DNA from: Rhodobacterales bacterium RIFCSPHIGHO2_02_FULL_62_130
GTDB lineage: Bacteria > Pseudomonadota > Alphaproteobacteria > Rhodobacterales > Rhodobacteraceae
NCBI GenBank assembly: GCA_001828855.1
Contig: MHZT01000006.1
Location: 124,001 to 188,000 of the forward strand
Direction of reading: 5' to 3'
DNA length: 64,000 bases
Shown: in pieces, positions 16,132-25,498 of the stretch
How positions within the stretch are numbered: the stretch's first letter is position 1
Layout of the letters: every line of letters starts with the position of its first letter
The notes under the pieces: model-generated
What the model was told of the DNA's origin: nothing
The model's database searches: none
The model's input: the letters and a program-made list of their open reading frames with translations, nothing else
Program-made: the position numbers and the translations under genes

Positions 16132-17505
16132 ATGCGTCTATGTCCCGTGATCGCCCTTTTGACCGCCGCCGCCTGCGCGCCGGTGCAGCAGGTGCAGGTG
16201 TCCAAGAACACGGCCTTGGACAATAGCGCAGGGCTAAGCCGTCCGGCGATACAGGCCTTTGCCGGCACAACCGGCACGCCCCCCCTGAAATCCAACACCG
16301 AGATCGCCAAAGACTTTCTCGACCTTGAATTCCGCATGGAAAGCGGGCGGACGATTCCGGTTCTCAGCCGGTTCGAAGGCCCGATCACCGTGGCGCTGAC
16401 CGGCGATGTTCCCGCCACCGCACCGGCCGAACTGGCCCGCCTGATCCAGCGCTTCCGTTCCGAGGCGGGTCTGGACATCAGCACCGCCGCGTCGACTGCA
16501 AATGCGTCGGTGACCATCGAATTCCGGCCCCGCGCGCAACTACAGCGCGTGGTGCCAACGGCAGCCTGTTTCGTGGTGCCGCGCGTGCGCTCCTTTGCCG
16601 AATACAAGGCCGCGCGCAATGGTCCCGCCGTAGACTGGACCAACATGACCACGCGGCAGAATGTGGCGATCTTCGTGCCGTCCGACACCAACCCGCAAGA
16701 GGTGCGCGACTGTCTGCACGAAGAACTGGCGCAGGCGATGGGACCGCTGAACGACCTCTACCGCTTGCCCGATTCCGTCTTTAACGACGACAATTTCAAC
16801 ACCGTGCTGACCGGTTTTGATATGCTGATCCTGCGGATGCATTACGCGCCCGAACTGTATTCAGGCATGACCGAGGCCGAGACCGCCCGGCATCTTCCCG
16901 CGATTCTGGCCCGCCTGAATCCGGCGGGCGCAGGCATTGGCGGCACAGCGGCGCAACTCTCCCCCCGCGCATGGACGACCTCGGTCGAAGCCGCCTTTGG
17001 CCCGCGTGGCTCGGTCGGCAGCCGCACCTCTGCCGCGCAGCGGATGCTGTCGATTGCCAAGGCGCACGGCTGGCGCGACAGCCGTCTGGCCTTCAGCTAT
17101 TACGCCTTGGGCCGCACACAGGTCGCGCGTGATCCACAGGCCGCCGTCGCCGCCTTTGCCGAGGCAGGCCGCATCTACCGCAGCCTTTCCGGCGCGCACA
17201 TCCACGCCGCCCATGTCGATATGCAACTGGCCGCCTTGGCGCTGTCCTCCGGTCAGGCCGAACAGGCCATAGGCTTTGCCGACCGTGCCATTCCGGTGGT
17301 GCAGCGTGCCGAAAACGCGGCCCTGCTGGCCACGCTGATGCTGATCAAGGCCGAAGCGCTGGACAGCCTTGGCCAAGCCGCCGAAGCAAAGGCGCTGCGT
17401 CTCGACAGTCTGGGCTGGGCGCGCTATGGCTTTGGCTCGGAACAGCACGTGCGCGCAAGGATGTCGGAAATCGCGGCACTGGGCGCGCGCGGACGCAACG
17501 GGTAA
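16132..17505 (+). CDS. DUF2927 lipoprotein
   Basis: This 457-residue protein has a short signal with lipobox LTAAACAP (Cys at about residue 16), so it should be anchored in a membrane facing the periplasm. The central DUF2927 region (about 55-240) contains CLHEELAQAMGPLNDL, a zincin-like HEE segment that the family conserves. The C-terminal part (about 290-450) is alanine-rich and helical with TPR-like periodicity. The function is unknown. Members are largely restricted to Rhodobacterales. It lies between the MoxR gene and the VWA gene, which suggests but does not show a shared process. Confidence 0.85.
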   Translation: MRLCPVIALLTAAACAPVQQVQVSKNTALDNSAGLSRPAIQAFAGTTGTPPLKSNTEIAKDFLDLEFRMESGRTIPVLSRFEGPITVALTGDVPATAPAELARLIQRFRSEAGLDISTAASTANASVTIEFRPRAQLQRVVPTAACFVVPRVRSFAEYKAARNGPAVDWTNMTTRQNVAIFVPSDTNPQEVRDCLHEELAQAMGPLNDLYRLPDSVFNDDNFNTVLTGFDMLILRMHYAPELYSGMTEAETARHLPAILARLNPAGAGIGGTAAQLSPRAWTTSVEAAFGPRGSVGSRTSAAQRMLSIAKAHGWRDSRLAFSYYALGRTQVARDPQAAVAAFAEAGRIYRSLSGAHIHAAHVDMQLAALALSSGQAEQAIGFADRAIPVVQRAENAALLATLMLIKAEALDSLGQAAEAKALRLDSLGWARYGFGSEQHVRARMSEIAALGARGRNG

Positions 17506-17544
17506 GGGCCACACGCCCTGCCCAAAAGGCAAAAGGGCAAGGCT

Positions 17545-17715
17545 TTGATCGTCATTGGCGGATTTCTGTTGGGGGCTGTGATCGGGGCGGCGACGGCCCT
17601 GCGGCGTGGCGGGCGCAAGCTTGATGCGCTGCAATATGGCGCAGGCTATGCCATTGCCTTTACCTTGGCGGGCCTGTTCCTGACCATCCTTCTGGAACGC
17701 GTTCTGGCGGGCTGA
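17545..17715 (+). CDS. Small hydrophobic membrane protein, 56 residues
   Basis: A short frame starts at TTG (17545) behind AAGGGCAAGG and ends three bases before the ATG of the VWA gene. The product begins MIVIGGFLLGAVIGAAT, has a basic middle (RRGGRKLD) and a second hydrophobic helix ending LLERVLAG. It should be a two-span inner-membrane protein with the basic loop in the cytoplasm. The spacing and clean amphipathic pattern favour a real gene co-transcribed with the CoxE-like protein. No function is known, and the TTG start is the best available. Confidence 0.6.
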   Translation: MIVIGGFLLGAVIGAATALRRGGRKLDALQYGAGYAIAFTLAGLFLTILLERVLAG

Positions 17716-17718
17716 CCG

Positions 17719-18900
17719 ATGTTCCAGCCCTTCTTTCAGGAATTGCGGAAAGAGGGCGTGCCGGTATCGCTGCACGAATACCTTGGCTTTCTGGAAGGCA
17801 TGGCGGCGGGGCTGGTCACCTATGATGTGACGGGGTTTTACTACCTTGCCCGCACCGTGATGGTGAAGGACGAACGCCACCTCGACCGCTTTGACCGCGC
17901 CTTTGCGAGCGCCTTTCAAGGGCTGGAAAGCATCACGCCGGAACAGGTTCTGGAGGCGATCGATCTGCCGCGCGACTGGCTGGAAAAGCTGGCCGAAAAG
18001 CACCTTTCGCCCGAAGAACGCGCCGCTATCACCGCCCTTGGCGGCTTTGACGCGCTGATGGAGACGCTGAAGCAACGGCTTGCCGAACAGAAGGGCCGCC
18101 ATCAGGGCGGCAATAAATGGATCGGCACCGCAGGCACCTCGCCCTTTGGCGCTTATGGCTACAACCCCGAAGGCGTGCGGATCGGCCAGGACCAAAGCCG
18201 CCACCAGCGCGCGGTCAAGGTCTGGGACAAGCGCGAATTCCGCAATCTGGATGACAAGCAGGAACTCGGCACCCGCAACATCAAGATTGCGCTGCGCCGC
18301 CTGCGGAAATGGGCGCGCGACGGGGCGGCGGACGAATTGGACCTCGATGGCACCATCCGCGCCACCGCCGATCATGGCTGGCTGGATGTGCAAACCCGCC
18401 CTGAACGCCGCAACGCTGTAAAAGTGCTGCTGTTTCTCGACGTGGGCGGCAGCATGGACCCCTATATCCGCGTCATGGAGGAACTCTTCAGCGCCGCCCG
18501 CGCCGAATTCAAGCATCTGGTGCCGTTCTATTTCCACAACTGCCTGTACGAAGGCGTGTGGCGCGACAACGCCCGCCGCTGGAACGCCCAGACCCCCACC
18601 ACGGATGTGCTGCGCACCTATGGTCCCGATTACAAATGCATCTTCGTGGGCGATGCGGCGATGAGTCCCTATGAAATCCTGCACCCCGGCGGGGCGAACG
18701 AACACTGGAACAAAGAGGCGGGCCAAGTCTGGCTGATGCGCGCCTGCATGCAATGGCCGAACCACCTCTGGATCAACCCCACGCCCGAAGCCCATTGGGA
18801 CTATACCGAATCCACCCGCCTGATCCGCGGGATTTTCCACAACCGCATGGTGCCGATGACGCTGGACGGCATCGCTCGCGGAATCAAGGAGTTGCGCTGA
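17719..18900 (+). CDS. VWA-domain protein, CoxE-like
   Basis: This 393-residue cytoplasmic protein has an N-terminal helical region and a von Willebrand A domain from about residue 230, KVLLFLDVGGSMDPYI. The metal-site motif reads D-x-G-x-S instead of the classical D-x-S-x-S. The later YFHNCLYEGVW and CIFVGDAAMSPYE segments complete the fold. CoxE-like proteins pair with MoxR ATPases, here the one at 14625. The stop overlaps the next start (TGATG). A second MoxR/VWA pair occurs at 48832-51867, where the metal motif is intact. Confidence 0.88.
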   Translation: MFQPFFQELRKEGVPVSLHEYLGFLEGMAAGLVTYDVTGFYYLARTVMVKDERHLDRFDRAFASAFQGLESITPEQVLEAIDLPRDWLEKLAEKHLSPEERAAITALGGFDALMETLKQRLAEQKGRHQGGNKWIGTAGTSPFGAYGYNPEGVRIGQDQSRHQRAVKVWDKREFRNLDDKQELGTRNIKIALRRLRKWARDGAADELDLDGTIRATADHGWLDVQTRPERRNAVKVLLFLDVGGSMDPYIRVMEELFSAARAEFKHLVPFYFHNCLYEGVWRDNARRWNAQTPTTDVLRTYGPDYKCIFVGDAAMSPYEILHPGGANEHWNKEAGQVWLMRACMQWPNHLWINPTPEAHWDYTESTRLIRGIFHNRMVPMTLDGIARGIKELR

Positions 18901-19250
18901 TGCTGACCCTGTGGCGGCAACGCCCCTATCTGGTATCGGCTTTCCTGCTGGCCTGCGCGGTGACGCTGTTCTTCGGCGCGCGCTTTGTGACCAAGGCGGT
19001 CTACTGGGCCGACCCCGCGCATCACAATCAGGCGGTGCAGGGCTGGATGACCGTGGGCTATATCGGCAAATCCTGGAACATCGACCCGCGCCGTCTGGAT
19101 GAATTGGCCAAGCTGCCCCTGCCCGAAGAAAAAGGCCACCCGCAGCCCCTGGTCGAAATCGCCCGCGATCGCGGCGTGTCGGTGGAAACCGTGATCGCCG
19201 AGGTCGAAGCCGCCCTTGCCATCCTGCAATCGGAAAAGCCGCAAGAATGA
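18900..19250 (+). CDS. Conserved hypothetical single-span membrane protein
   Basis: This 116-residue protein has one hydrophobic helix (YLVSAFLLACAVTLFFGARFV, with under 20 residues in the core, about 9-29) and a periplasmic or cytoplasmic tail rich in charged residues. The tail contains GWMTVGYIGKSWNIDPRRLD and a helix ending the protein. The ATG shares its A with the TGA of the VWA gene, so translation is coupled. The following DedA gene also overlaps by 4 bp. I do not recognise the family by function. Its position suggests a membrane partner of the VWA or DedA protein. Confidence 0.8.
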   Translation: MLTLWRQRPYLVSAFLLACAVTLFFGARFVTKAVYWADPAHHNQAVQGWMTVGYIGKSWNIDPRRLDELAKLPLPEEKGHPQPLVEIARDRGVSVETVIAEVEAALAILQSEKPQE

Positions 19251-19858
19251 CCGCTTGGCTGCTTGGACTTGTTCCCCAATACGGGCTGTGGCTGCTGGCG
19301 GCCACGACGTTCCTGTCCTGCCTCGCCCTGCCCTTCCCTGCCTCGATCCTGATGATGACAGCGGGAGGTTTCGTGGCGGCAGGCGATCTTGCCCTGCTGC
19401 CCACCTTCGCCGCCGCCGCCGCCGGTGGCATCGCGGGCGACCAGTTGGGCTTCTGGGCCGGTCGCCGCGTCGGCGCCCCCCTGCTGACGCGCCTGCGCCG
19501 CGACTCCGCCCGTGACAAGCTTCTGGCCCGCGCCGTCCGCATGATGGACCGGCGCGGCATCATCGCGGTGTTCCTGACCCGCTGGCTGTTCAGCCCGCTG
19601 GGACCGTGGGTCAACCTGACCGCAGGCAGCACCGGCTACCGCTGGCACCGCTTCACCGTGGCAGGCGTGGCGGGCGAGGCGGTCTGGTCCGGCCTTTACG
19701 TCGGCATGGGCTACGGCTTTGCCGGCAATATCGAAGCCGCAAGCGACATGCTCGGCTCTGCCCTCGGCCTGCTGGCAAGCGCCGCCGCCGTCCTCATCCT
19801 CGGCCTGTGGCTCCTGAACGCCCTCAAGGCCCAGAAAACCACCGCTCCCCCGCGCTAA
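19247..19858 (+). CDS. DedA-family membrane protein
   Basis: This 203-residue polytopic protein has the DedA/SNARE-associated pattern: an early re-entrant segment with LALPFPASILMMTAGGF (about residues 25-41), GDQLGFWAGRRVG (about 64-76) and the arginine-containing FLTRWLFSPLGPWVNLTAGS (about 108-127). DedA proteins are now linked to lipid scrambling and undecaprenyl-phosphate recycling across the inner membrane, and to membrane-potential homeostasis. It is the last gene of a tightly overlapping run that starts with the small membrane protein at 17545. Confidence 0.9.
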   Translation: MTAWLLGLVPQYGLWLLAATTFLSCLALPFPASILMMTAGGFVAAGDLALLPTFAAAAAGGIAGDQLGFWAGRRVGAPLLTRLRRDSARDKLLARAVRMMDRRGIIAVFLTRWLFSPLGPWVNLTAGSTGYRWHRFTVAGVAGEAVWSGLYVGMGYGFAGNIEAASDMLGSALGLLASAAAVLILGLWLLNALKAQKTTAPPR

Positions 19859-19865
19859 GCGCCGT

Positions 19866-19934
19866 TTCATCTGTTCAAAAATATCCCACGGGGGGAAGCC
19901 CTGAAAGGGCGCGGGGGTGTGAAACCCCCGTTCC
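19866..19934. repeat. AAATATCCC-type palindromic repeat
   Basis: The unit begins CATCTGTTCAAAAATATCCC and runs into a GC-rich hairpin with AGCCCT...AGGGC arms and GGGGGTGTGAAACCCCC. Related units with the same CTGTTCNNAAATATCCC head occur at 27776 and 37068, and one with the AAATATCCC core at 44104. It lies after the dedA gene and may act as a transcription terminator. Confidence 0.75.
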
Positions 19935-19973
19935 GCCGCTTGCCCCGCGCGACCAAACCCCCATATTGAAAGG

Positions 19974-20666
19974 ATGGTCACCGTTTACCCTATCCTGATC
20001 GCCATCGCCTATGCCCTGCTCAGCTACCGCTTTTCGGTCTGGCGCACCAAAGCCATGCTGGACCAGCAGTCGCGCCCGTTGACCGATCCCGCGATCATCA
20101 GCCTTGCCGACCGGCTGGCAGCGGCGCTGGAATTGCCCGCCATCAAGGTGCATGTGTTTGAAATCGAGCCGGTCAACGGTCTTGCCGCCCCCGACGGGCG
20201 CATCTTCCTGACGCGCGGCTTTCTGAATGCCAAAATGCGTGGCGAGGTGACACCGGAGGAACTCGCCGCCGTCATCGCGCATGAACTGGGCCATGTCGCG
20301 CTGGGACATCTCCGTCGCAGGATGATCGACTTCACCGGGCAGAACGCTGTTTTCGTGATGCTCTCGGCGCTGCTGAACCGCTTTATCCCCGGCCTTGGCA
20401 TCTGGATCGCCAATCTGATCTCGACCGCGCTGATGGCCCGCCTGTCGCGGCGCGACGAATTCGAGGCGGATGCCTATGCCTCGGCCCTGCTGCTCAAGGC
20501 GGGCATCGGCACCGCCCCACAGAAATCACTGTTCCGCAAGCTGGAAGCCCTGACCAAAGCCAAAGGCGGCACGGCCCCCGCTTGGCTGATGAGCCACCCC
20601 GCAACTGCCCAACGCATCGCCGCAATCGAGGCGAACGAGATACGCTGGCAGGTGGATCAGGGGTAG
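19974..20666 (+). CDS. M48-family zinc metalloprotease
   Basis: This 230-residue protein has an N-terminal hydrophobic segment (VYPILIAIAYALLSY) and the zinc motif HELGH in VIAHELGHVALGH (about residues 101-113). The third ligand Glu lies in RRDEFEADAYA (about 160-170). Between them are two further hydrophobic stretches (VFVMLSALL, LGIWIANLISTALM), as in HtpX/Ste24-like peptidases. It should act on membrane or secreted proteins. The final codons and stop fall in a repeat palindrome that starts at 20662. Confidence 0.9.
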   Translation: MVTVYPILIAIAYALLSYRFSVWRTKAMLDQQSRPLTDPAIISLADRLAAALELPAIKVHVFEIEPVNGLAAPDGRIFLTRGFLNAKMRGEVTPEELAAVIAHELGHVALGHLRRRMIDFTGQNAVFVMLSALLNRFIPGLGIWIANLISTALMARLSRRDEFEADAYASALLLKAGIGTAPQKSLFRKLEALTKAKGGTAPAWLMSHPATAQRIAAIEANEIRWQVDQG

Positions 20667-20734
20667 GGTGCGTGCTTGTCACGCACCTTTCTTGGGCGGC
20701 TGGCAAAGGTGCGTGCAAGCACGCACCCTACCAC
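20662..20734. repeat. Facing pair of GGTGCGTG palindromes
   Basis: Two copies of the GGTGCGTG/CACGCACC unit lie in opposite orientation at 20662-20690 and 20705-20734, without the inner GCCTCCGGCGGG pair found in the composite elements. It sits between the convergent M48 and pyrH genes and provides the TAG stop of the M48 gene. A bidirectional terminator role is likely. Confidence 0.85.
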
Positions 20735-20749
20735 CGTTCTGCGAAGGTC

Positions 20750-21484
20750 TTACCCGTGAACGCGGGTATAGGTGCCCTGCCCTGACAGGATGCCCTTGAA
20801 GCCGCCCGGCTCGTCGAGGCTGAACACGATGATCGGCAGATCGTTGTCGCGCGCAAGGGCAATGGCCGAGGCATCCATGACGCCCAGATGCTTTTGCAGC
20901 ACCTCGTCGTAACTCACGCGGTCATAGCGTTTGGCGTCGGCATGTTTCTTGGGGTCCTTGTCGTAAACCCCATCCACCTTGGTGCCTTTGAAGATCGCCT
21001 GACAGGCCATCTCGTTGGCGCGCAGGGTGGCGGCGGTGTCAGTTGTGAAATAGGGGTTGCCGGTGCCTGCGGCAAAGATGCAGACGCGCTTTTTCTCAAG
21101 GTGGCGCACGGCGCGGCGGCGGATATAGGGCTCACAGACCTGATCCATCGGGATGGCGCTGATCACGCGGGTGAAGACCCCGATCTGCTCCAGCGCCGAT
21201 TGCATCGCCAGTGCGTTCATCACGGTGGCCAGCATGCCCATATAGTCGGCAGTGGTCCGCTCCATCCCCTGCGCCGATCCGGCCAGACCGCGGAAGATGT
21301 TGCCGCCCCCGATCACCATGCAGATCTCGACCCCCATGTCGCGGACCGATTTCACCTCTTGCGCGATGCGCTGCACGGTCGGCGGGTGCAGGCCAAAGCC
21401 CTGATCGCCCATCAGCGCCTCGCCCGAGATTTTCAGCATGACACGGCTATAGGTGACACCAGCCTCTTGGCCCGGATTCGACAT
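20750..21484 (-). CDS. pyrH: UMP kinase
   Basis: This 244-residue amino-acid-kinase-fold enzyme begins with the phosphate-binding [12 protein letters not shown]. It has [10 protein letters not shown] (about residues 60-69), the UMP-site segment [14 protein letters not shown] (about 86-99), and the ATP-site region [17 protein letters not shown] followed by [11 protein letters not shown] (about 170-180). It phosphorylates UMP to UDP in pyrimidine nucleotide synthesis and is normally feedback-inhibited by UTP. It stands alone here; pyrC and pyrE lie 35 kb away in the same window. Confidence 0.97.
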   Translation of the reverse strand: MSNPGQEAGVTYSRVMLKISGEALMGDQGFGLHPPTVQRIAQEVKSVRDMGVEICMVIGGGNIFRGLAGSAQGMERTTADYMGMLATVMNALAMQSALEQIGVFTRVISAIPMDQVCEPYIRRRAVRHLEKKRVCIFAAGTGNPYFTTDTAATLRANEMACQAIFKGTKVDGVYDKDPKKHADAKRYDRVSYDEVLQKHLGVMDASAIALARDNDLPIIVFSLDEPGGFKGILSGQGTYTRVHG

Positions 21485-21628
21485 GGGTTTTCCCCGCTTT
21501 TCGTGGTTTGAATTGACTGTCGTGCAAAATGTATGAAAACGCGGGCGGGTTCAACGGCGAACGTCACGTTGCGGCATCACGGGTGGAATGAGTATTTGGG
21601 CCAAGATGAAACCACTGCCTTCGCACAG

Positions 21629-22492
21629 GTGATCCGTGCCACCTCGCGCGAGGCACCGGTGCTGATCGCGGGGCCGACGGCCAGTGGCAAATCGGCGCTG
21701 GCGATGGAACTGGCCGCGCGCGATGGCCGCTTGATCGTGAATGCCGATGCCTTGCAGGTTTACGGCAACTGGCGGGTGCTGACGGCGCGGCCCAGCGAGG
21801 CGGACGAGGCCGCACTGCCGCATGCGCTTTATGGCCATATCGCGCGCGATCAGCCCTATTCGGTGGGGCATTGGCTGCGCGAGGTGCAAGGCCTGCTGCA
21901 TCGCCCCGTGGTGATCGTCGGCGGCACGGGGCTGTATTTCTCGGCGCTGACCGAAGGTTTGGCCGACATTCCGCCCACGCCGCCCGCGCTGCGTCTGCGG
22001 GCCGATGCGCGCATGGCGACCGAGGGCCGCGCGGCCCTGCTGGCCGAGTTGGACGCCGCCACCCTTGCGCGCATTGATCAGGCCAACCCTGCCCGCGTGC
22101 AGCGCGCCTGGGAGGTTTGGGCGGCCACCGGCCGGGGTCTGGCCGCGTGGCAGGATGACACCGGCCCTGCCCTGATGCCGCTGGCCGATTGCGAGGCCTT
22201 GGTGCTGCGTCCCGAGGTCGATTGGCTGAACCACCGAATCACGCGCCGCTTTCACGCCATGATCGCGGCAGGGGCGCTGGAGGAGGCGCGGGCGGAACTG
22301 CCGGTCTGGCAGCCCGGCCTGCCCTCGGCCCGCGCCATCGGCGCGCCGGACCTGATCGCGCATCTGCGCGGTGAAATCACGCTGTCCGAGGCCATAGAGG
22401 CCGCCATCATCGCCTCGCGCCAATATGCCAAGCGGCAAAGGACGTGGTTCCGGTCCCGCATGGGGAACTGGCGCGGCGTGGCGCTGGGATAA
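21629..22492 (+). CDS. miaA: tRNA dimethylallyltransferase
   Basis: With a GTG start at 21629 this is a 287-residue enzyme. The P-loop [15 protein letters not shown] follows directly, then the substrate motif [19 protein letters not shown] (the D-x-x-Q-x-Y element) and [14 protein letters not shown]. It adds an isopentenyl group to A37 of tRNAs reading UNN codons. The frame stays open upstream to an ATG at 21533, but that 96-bp stretch contains a degraded GAGTATTTGGGCCAAGATGAA repeat unit, so I place the start downstream. The longer form cannot be ruled out. Spacing to pyrH (divergent) is 144 bp. Confidence 0.92.
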   Translation: MIRATSREAPVLIAGPTASGKSALAMELAARDGRLIVNADALQVYGNWRVLTARPSEADEAALPHALYGHIARDQPYSVGHWLREVQGLLHRPVVIVGGTGLYFSALTEGLADIPPTPPALRLRADARMATEGRAALLAELDAATLARIDQANPARVQRAWEVWAATGRGLAAWQDDTGPALMPLADCEALVLRPEVDWLNHRITRRFHAMIAAGALEEARAELPVWQPGLPSARAIGAPDLIAHLRGEITLSEAIEAAIIASRQYAKRQRTWFRSRMGNWRGVALG

Positions 22493-22622
22493 TCCTCCAC
22501 AGACTTGTCCACAGGTTTCGGCAATCTGTCACGGCAATGCACCCGGAATGTCATTTTTTCGCTTGGGTTCTGGGGCATAGAGCGGTTATCTAATGTTACC
22601 TGCCACGCAAGGTTGCCCCCGG

Positions 22623-23420
22623 ATGAGCGCGCTTCAAGACCCCTCTCAAATGCGACTTGTCGCAATCCCCCGCCTTGCCGCCGCAGGGCGCTGGCGGGTC
22701 GAGGCGATGCGCACGCTGTCCGAGCCGTGTTTCTTGTGGTTCACCAAGGGTCAGGGCCGCATCACCATCGCGGGTGTGACGCGCGGCTATACCGCCCACA
22801 ACGCGATCTATATCCCCGCCGGTGTGATGCACGGGTTCGAGGTCGGGCCGCAGGTGTTCGGCTCGGCGGTGTTCTTTGGCCGCGACACCTCGGTCACCCT
22901 GCCCGATCAGCCGCAGCATCTTCGCATCCGCGAGGTGCATGCCCAGCAGGAATTGAACGTCGTGCTGGATTGCATCCAGCGCGAGATGGACAGCACCACC
23001 CCCGCCCATGACCGCGCGACGCGGCATTATCTGGGGCTGCTGGGGGTCTGGCTGGAACGCCAGACCGTGCGCGCCGCCCCCGAAACGCTGCGCCCCGATG
23101 CCGCGCGCCGTCTGGTTGCGCGCTATACCGCGCTGATGGAGCGCGAGTTCCGCACAGGCATGGGTGTGGGCGATCTGGCCACCGCCCTTGGCGTCACGAC
23201 GACGCATCTGACCCGCTGCTGCCGCGAAACCTGTGGCCGGTCCGCGATCGAATTGCTGCAAGACCGCCGCATCTTCGAGGCACGGCGCCTGCTGTCGGAA
23301 ACCGACATCGCGGTGGGGCGGATCGGCGAAAGCATCGGCTTCACCTCACCGGCCTATTTCACCCGCGCTTTCGCGCATTTGACCGGTTTGTCGCCCTCGG
23401 CCTTCCGTCGGGCGCAGTGA
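22623..23420 (+). CDS. AraC-family transcriptional regulator
   Basis: This 265-residue regulator has an N-terminal cupin-like ligand domain (YIPAGVMHGFEVG, about residues 60-72) and a C-terminal double helix-turn-helix, MGVGDLATALGVTTTHLTR (about 178-196) and IGESIGFTSPAYFTRAFAHLTG (about 226-247). An alternative ATG at 22593 would add 10 residues. The next gene downstream is the binding protein of a peptide-type ABC importer on the same strand, 315 bp away. The regulator may control that importer, which is an inference from position only. Confidence 0.9.
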   Translation: MSALQDPSQMRLVAIPRLAAAGRWRVEAMRTLSEPCFLWFTKGQGRITIAGVTRGYTAHNAIYIPAGVMHGFEVGPQVFGSAVFFGRDTSVTLPDQPQHLRIREVHAQQELNVVLDCIQREMDSTTPAHDRATRHYLGLLGVWLERQTVRAAPETLRPDAARRLVARYTALMEREFRTGMGVGDLATALGVTTTHLTRCCRETCGRSAIELLQDRRIFEARRLLSETDIAVGRIGESIGFTSPAYFTRAFAHLTGLSPSAFRRAQ

Positions 23421-23735
23421 TCGCGGCACGAACGGGCTGATTCTTCCGCTGTAACGGAAACCTGTCCGCCTTGGGCGGAAGCGCGGTCATTGCCGCGAAT
23501 CCGGCGATTGCCAGCGGATCAACAGCGCCAATGTCGCAAAAGACACTCAGCTGTGCGAATCCGGGCGTTGACGTAGCGGCCGAAAAGGTGCGGAATGACG
23601 GGGTGAGGTGTGCTGCTGAATGCCCCGGTCCGTCAGGCTGCTCCCTTCGTGGGGAAGGGTCGGCTGAGGGGGCGCTGCCCAGTGTCATCGCCACCCAAAA
23701 ACAATGACAAGGCTTTGCCTGACAGGGAGAACAGA
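23421..23735. other. 315-bp non-coding leader of the peptide-type ABC operon
   Basis: No gene is visible here. The stretch holds TTGACG (about 23566) as a possible -35 element, though no clear -10 follows. Near the 3' end AGGGAGA precedes the ATG at 23736. The frame of the binding protein is open through the last 126 bp, but the codon pattern and the signal peptide place the start at 23736. Any AraC binding site would be expected here; I could not define one. Confidence 0.5.
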
Positions 23736-25388
23736 ATGACCGACATGACCAAGATCGACGGCGGGCTGCATCACGCAGCCTATATGCACGCCGACGAAGT
23801 GCGCGCTGGCAAGCTGAGCCGCCGCGAGTTTCTGGTGCGCACCACCGCTTTGGGCGTTTCCGCTGCGGCAGCCTATGGCCTGCTGGGGCTTGAGGCTCCG
23901 GCTGTGGCACAGGACGCACCGGCTGCCGGCGGCACGCTGCGGATGGCGATGGAAACCAAGGCCCTGAAAGACCCGCGCCTGTTCGACTGGTCGGAACTGG
24001 CGAACTTTACCCGCGGCTGGCTGGAATATCTGGTGGAATACAATGCCGACGGCTCGCTGCGCGGCATGCTGCTGGAAAGCTGGTCCACCAATGACAACGC
24101 CACCGAATACACCCTGAATGTCCGCAAGGGCGTCACCTGGTCGAATGGCGATGCCTTTACCGCCGCCGATGTGGCCTTCAACATCACCCGCTGGTGCGAT
24201 GGCAATGTCGAGGGCAACTCGATGGCGGGCCGTATGGCTGCGCTGGTCAACCCCGATACCAAGACCGCCCGTGACGGCGCGATCACCGTGGTCGATGACC
24301 ACACCGTCAAGCTGACGCTGCTTGCCCCCGACATCACCGTGATCGTCGGCATGGCAGACTATCCGGCCTCGGTCGTGCATCAGTCCTATGATGGCGGCGA
24401 TCCCTCGGTAAACCCGATCGGCACCGGCCCCTATCTGCCTTCGGTCAACGAAGTCGGCGTCAAGCAGGTTCTGGTCAAGAACGCCGAACATGCGTGGTGG
24501 GGAACCGACGTTTACGGCGGCCCCTATCTGGACAGCATCGAATATATCGATTTCGGCACCGATCCGGCGGCAGTTGTCGCTGCGGCAGGTTCGGGCGAGA
24601 TTGACGCCACCTACCAGACCACCGGCGAATTCATCGATGTCATGGCGGGCCTTGGCTGGACCCAGTCCGAAGCGGTGACGGCGGCCACCATCGCCATCCG
24701 CTTCAACCAGTTGGCGGATGAATACAAGGATGCGGCTGTCCGCACCGCGCTGATCAAGGCTGTCGACAACAATGTCGTGCTGGAACTGGGTTATTCCAAC
24801 CGTGGCACCGTGGCCGAAAACCACCACGTCTGCCCGATCCACCCGGAATATGCCAAGCTGGACCCGCTGGTTGTCGATCCGGCTGCCGCGCTCAAAGCGA
24901 TCACCGATCTGGGCATGGCGGACCACGAGTTCGAACTGATCTCGCTGGACGACGCATGGCAAGCCTCCAGCTGTGACGCGGTTGCAGCGCAGATCCGCGA
25001 TGCGGGCATCAAGATCAAGCGCACCGTGATGCCGGGCTCGACCTTCTGGAACGACTGGACCAAGTATCCCTTCTCTGGCACCGAATGGAACATGCGTCCC
25101 TTGGGCGTGCAGATCCTTGCCCTTGCCTATCGCACCGGCGAAGCATGGAACGAAGCGGCCTTCTCGAATGCCGAGTTCGACGAAAAGCTGGCCGAGGCGA
25201 TGTCGATTGCCGACGCCGACAAGCGCCGCGAAGTCATGGCCCGTCTGGAAGCGATCATGCAGGAACAGGGCGTTCTGGTGCAGCCCTACTGGCGCTCGAT
25301 CTTCCGCCACTTCGATGCGCGCGTGAAAGGTGCCGACATGCACCCGACCTTCGAGCATCACCATTACAAGTGGTCGATCTCGGCCTGA
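23736..25388 (+). CDS. Family 5 ABC substrate-binding protein (peptide/nickel type), Tat-exported
   Basis: This 550-residue protein has an unusually long N-terminal region before the twin-arginine signal ([20 protein letters not shown], about residues 27-46), with cleavage near APAVAQDA. The mature protein has family features such as [20 protein letters not shown] and [18 protein letters not shown] (about 110-145). It should bind a peptide, opine, or similar solute in the periplasm. Two permeases and a double ATPase follow in the same direction. A stable hairpin just after the stop probably protects this message from 3' decay, giving more binding protein than permease. Confidence 0.92.
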   Translation: MTDMTKIDGGLHHAAYMHADEVRAGKLSRREFLVRTTALGVSAAAAYGLLGLEAPAVAQDAPAAGGTLRMAMETKALKDPRLFDWSELANFTRGWLEYLVEYNADGSLRGMLLESWSTNDNATEYTLNVRKGVTWSNGDAFTAADVAFNITRWCDGNVEGNSMAGRMAALVNPDTKTARDGAITVVDDHTVKLTLLAPDITVIVGMADYPASVVHQSYDGGDPSVNPIGTGPYLPSVNEVGVKQVLVKNAEHAWWGTDVYGGPYLDSIEYIDFGTDPAAVVAAAGSGEIDATYQTTGEFIDVMAGLGWTQSEAVTAATIAIRFNQLADEYKDAAVRTALIKAVDNNVVLELGYSNRGTVAENHHVCPIHPEYAKLDPLVVDPAAALKAITDLGMADHEFELISLDDAWQASSCDAVAAQIRDAGIKIKRTVMPGSTFWNDWTKYPFSGTEWNMRPLGVQILALAYRTGEAWNEAAFSNAEFDEKLAEAMSIADADKRREVMARLEAIMQEQGVLVQPYWRSIFRHFDARVKGADMHPTFEHHHYKWSISA

Positions 25389-25412
25389 TCCGGGGCGTTT
25401 CAGCCTGAATTG

Positions 25413-25440
25413 GGGGCGTGCGGTCCGACCCGCGCGCCCC
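25413..25440 (+). promoter_or_regulatory. Intercistronic hairpin after the binding-protein gene
   Basis: GGGGCGTGCGG pairs with CCGCGCGCCCC around a six-base loop, with one G-U pair in 11. No T-run follows, so it is more likely an mRNA-stabilising or partially terminating stem within the operon than a full terminator. Confidence 0.65.
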
Positions 25441-25498
25441 TCGTCCTACAGTCACCGCTTGACCGCGTGCCTAGACCCATTCCCGGATCGGACCCGCC

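Noticed and set aside
20750-21484. Plus-strand frames opposite pyrH
   Set aside because: They are shadows of the pyrH coding strand; pyrH has all family motifs.
22493-22592. TTGTCCACA between miaA and the AraC gene as a DnaA box of significance
   Set aside because: It is a single near-match in a short gap without supporting features.
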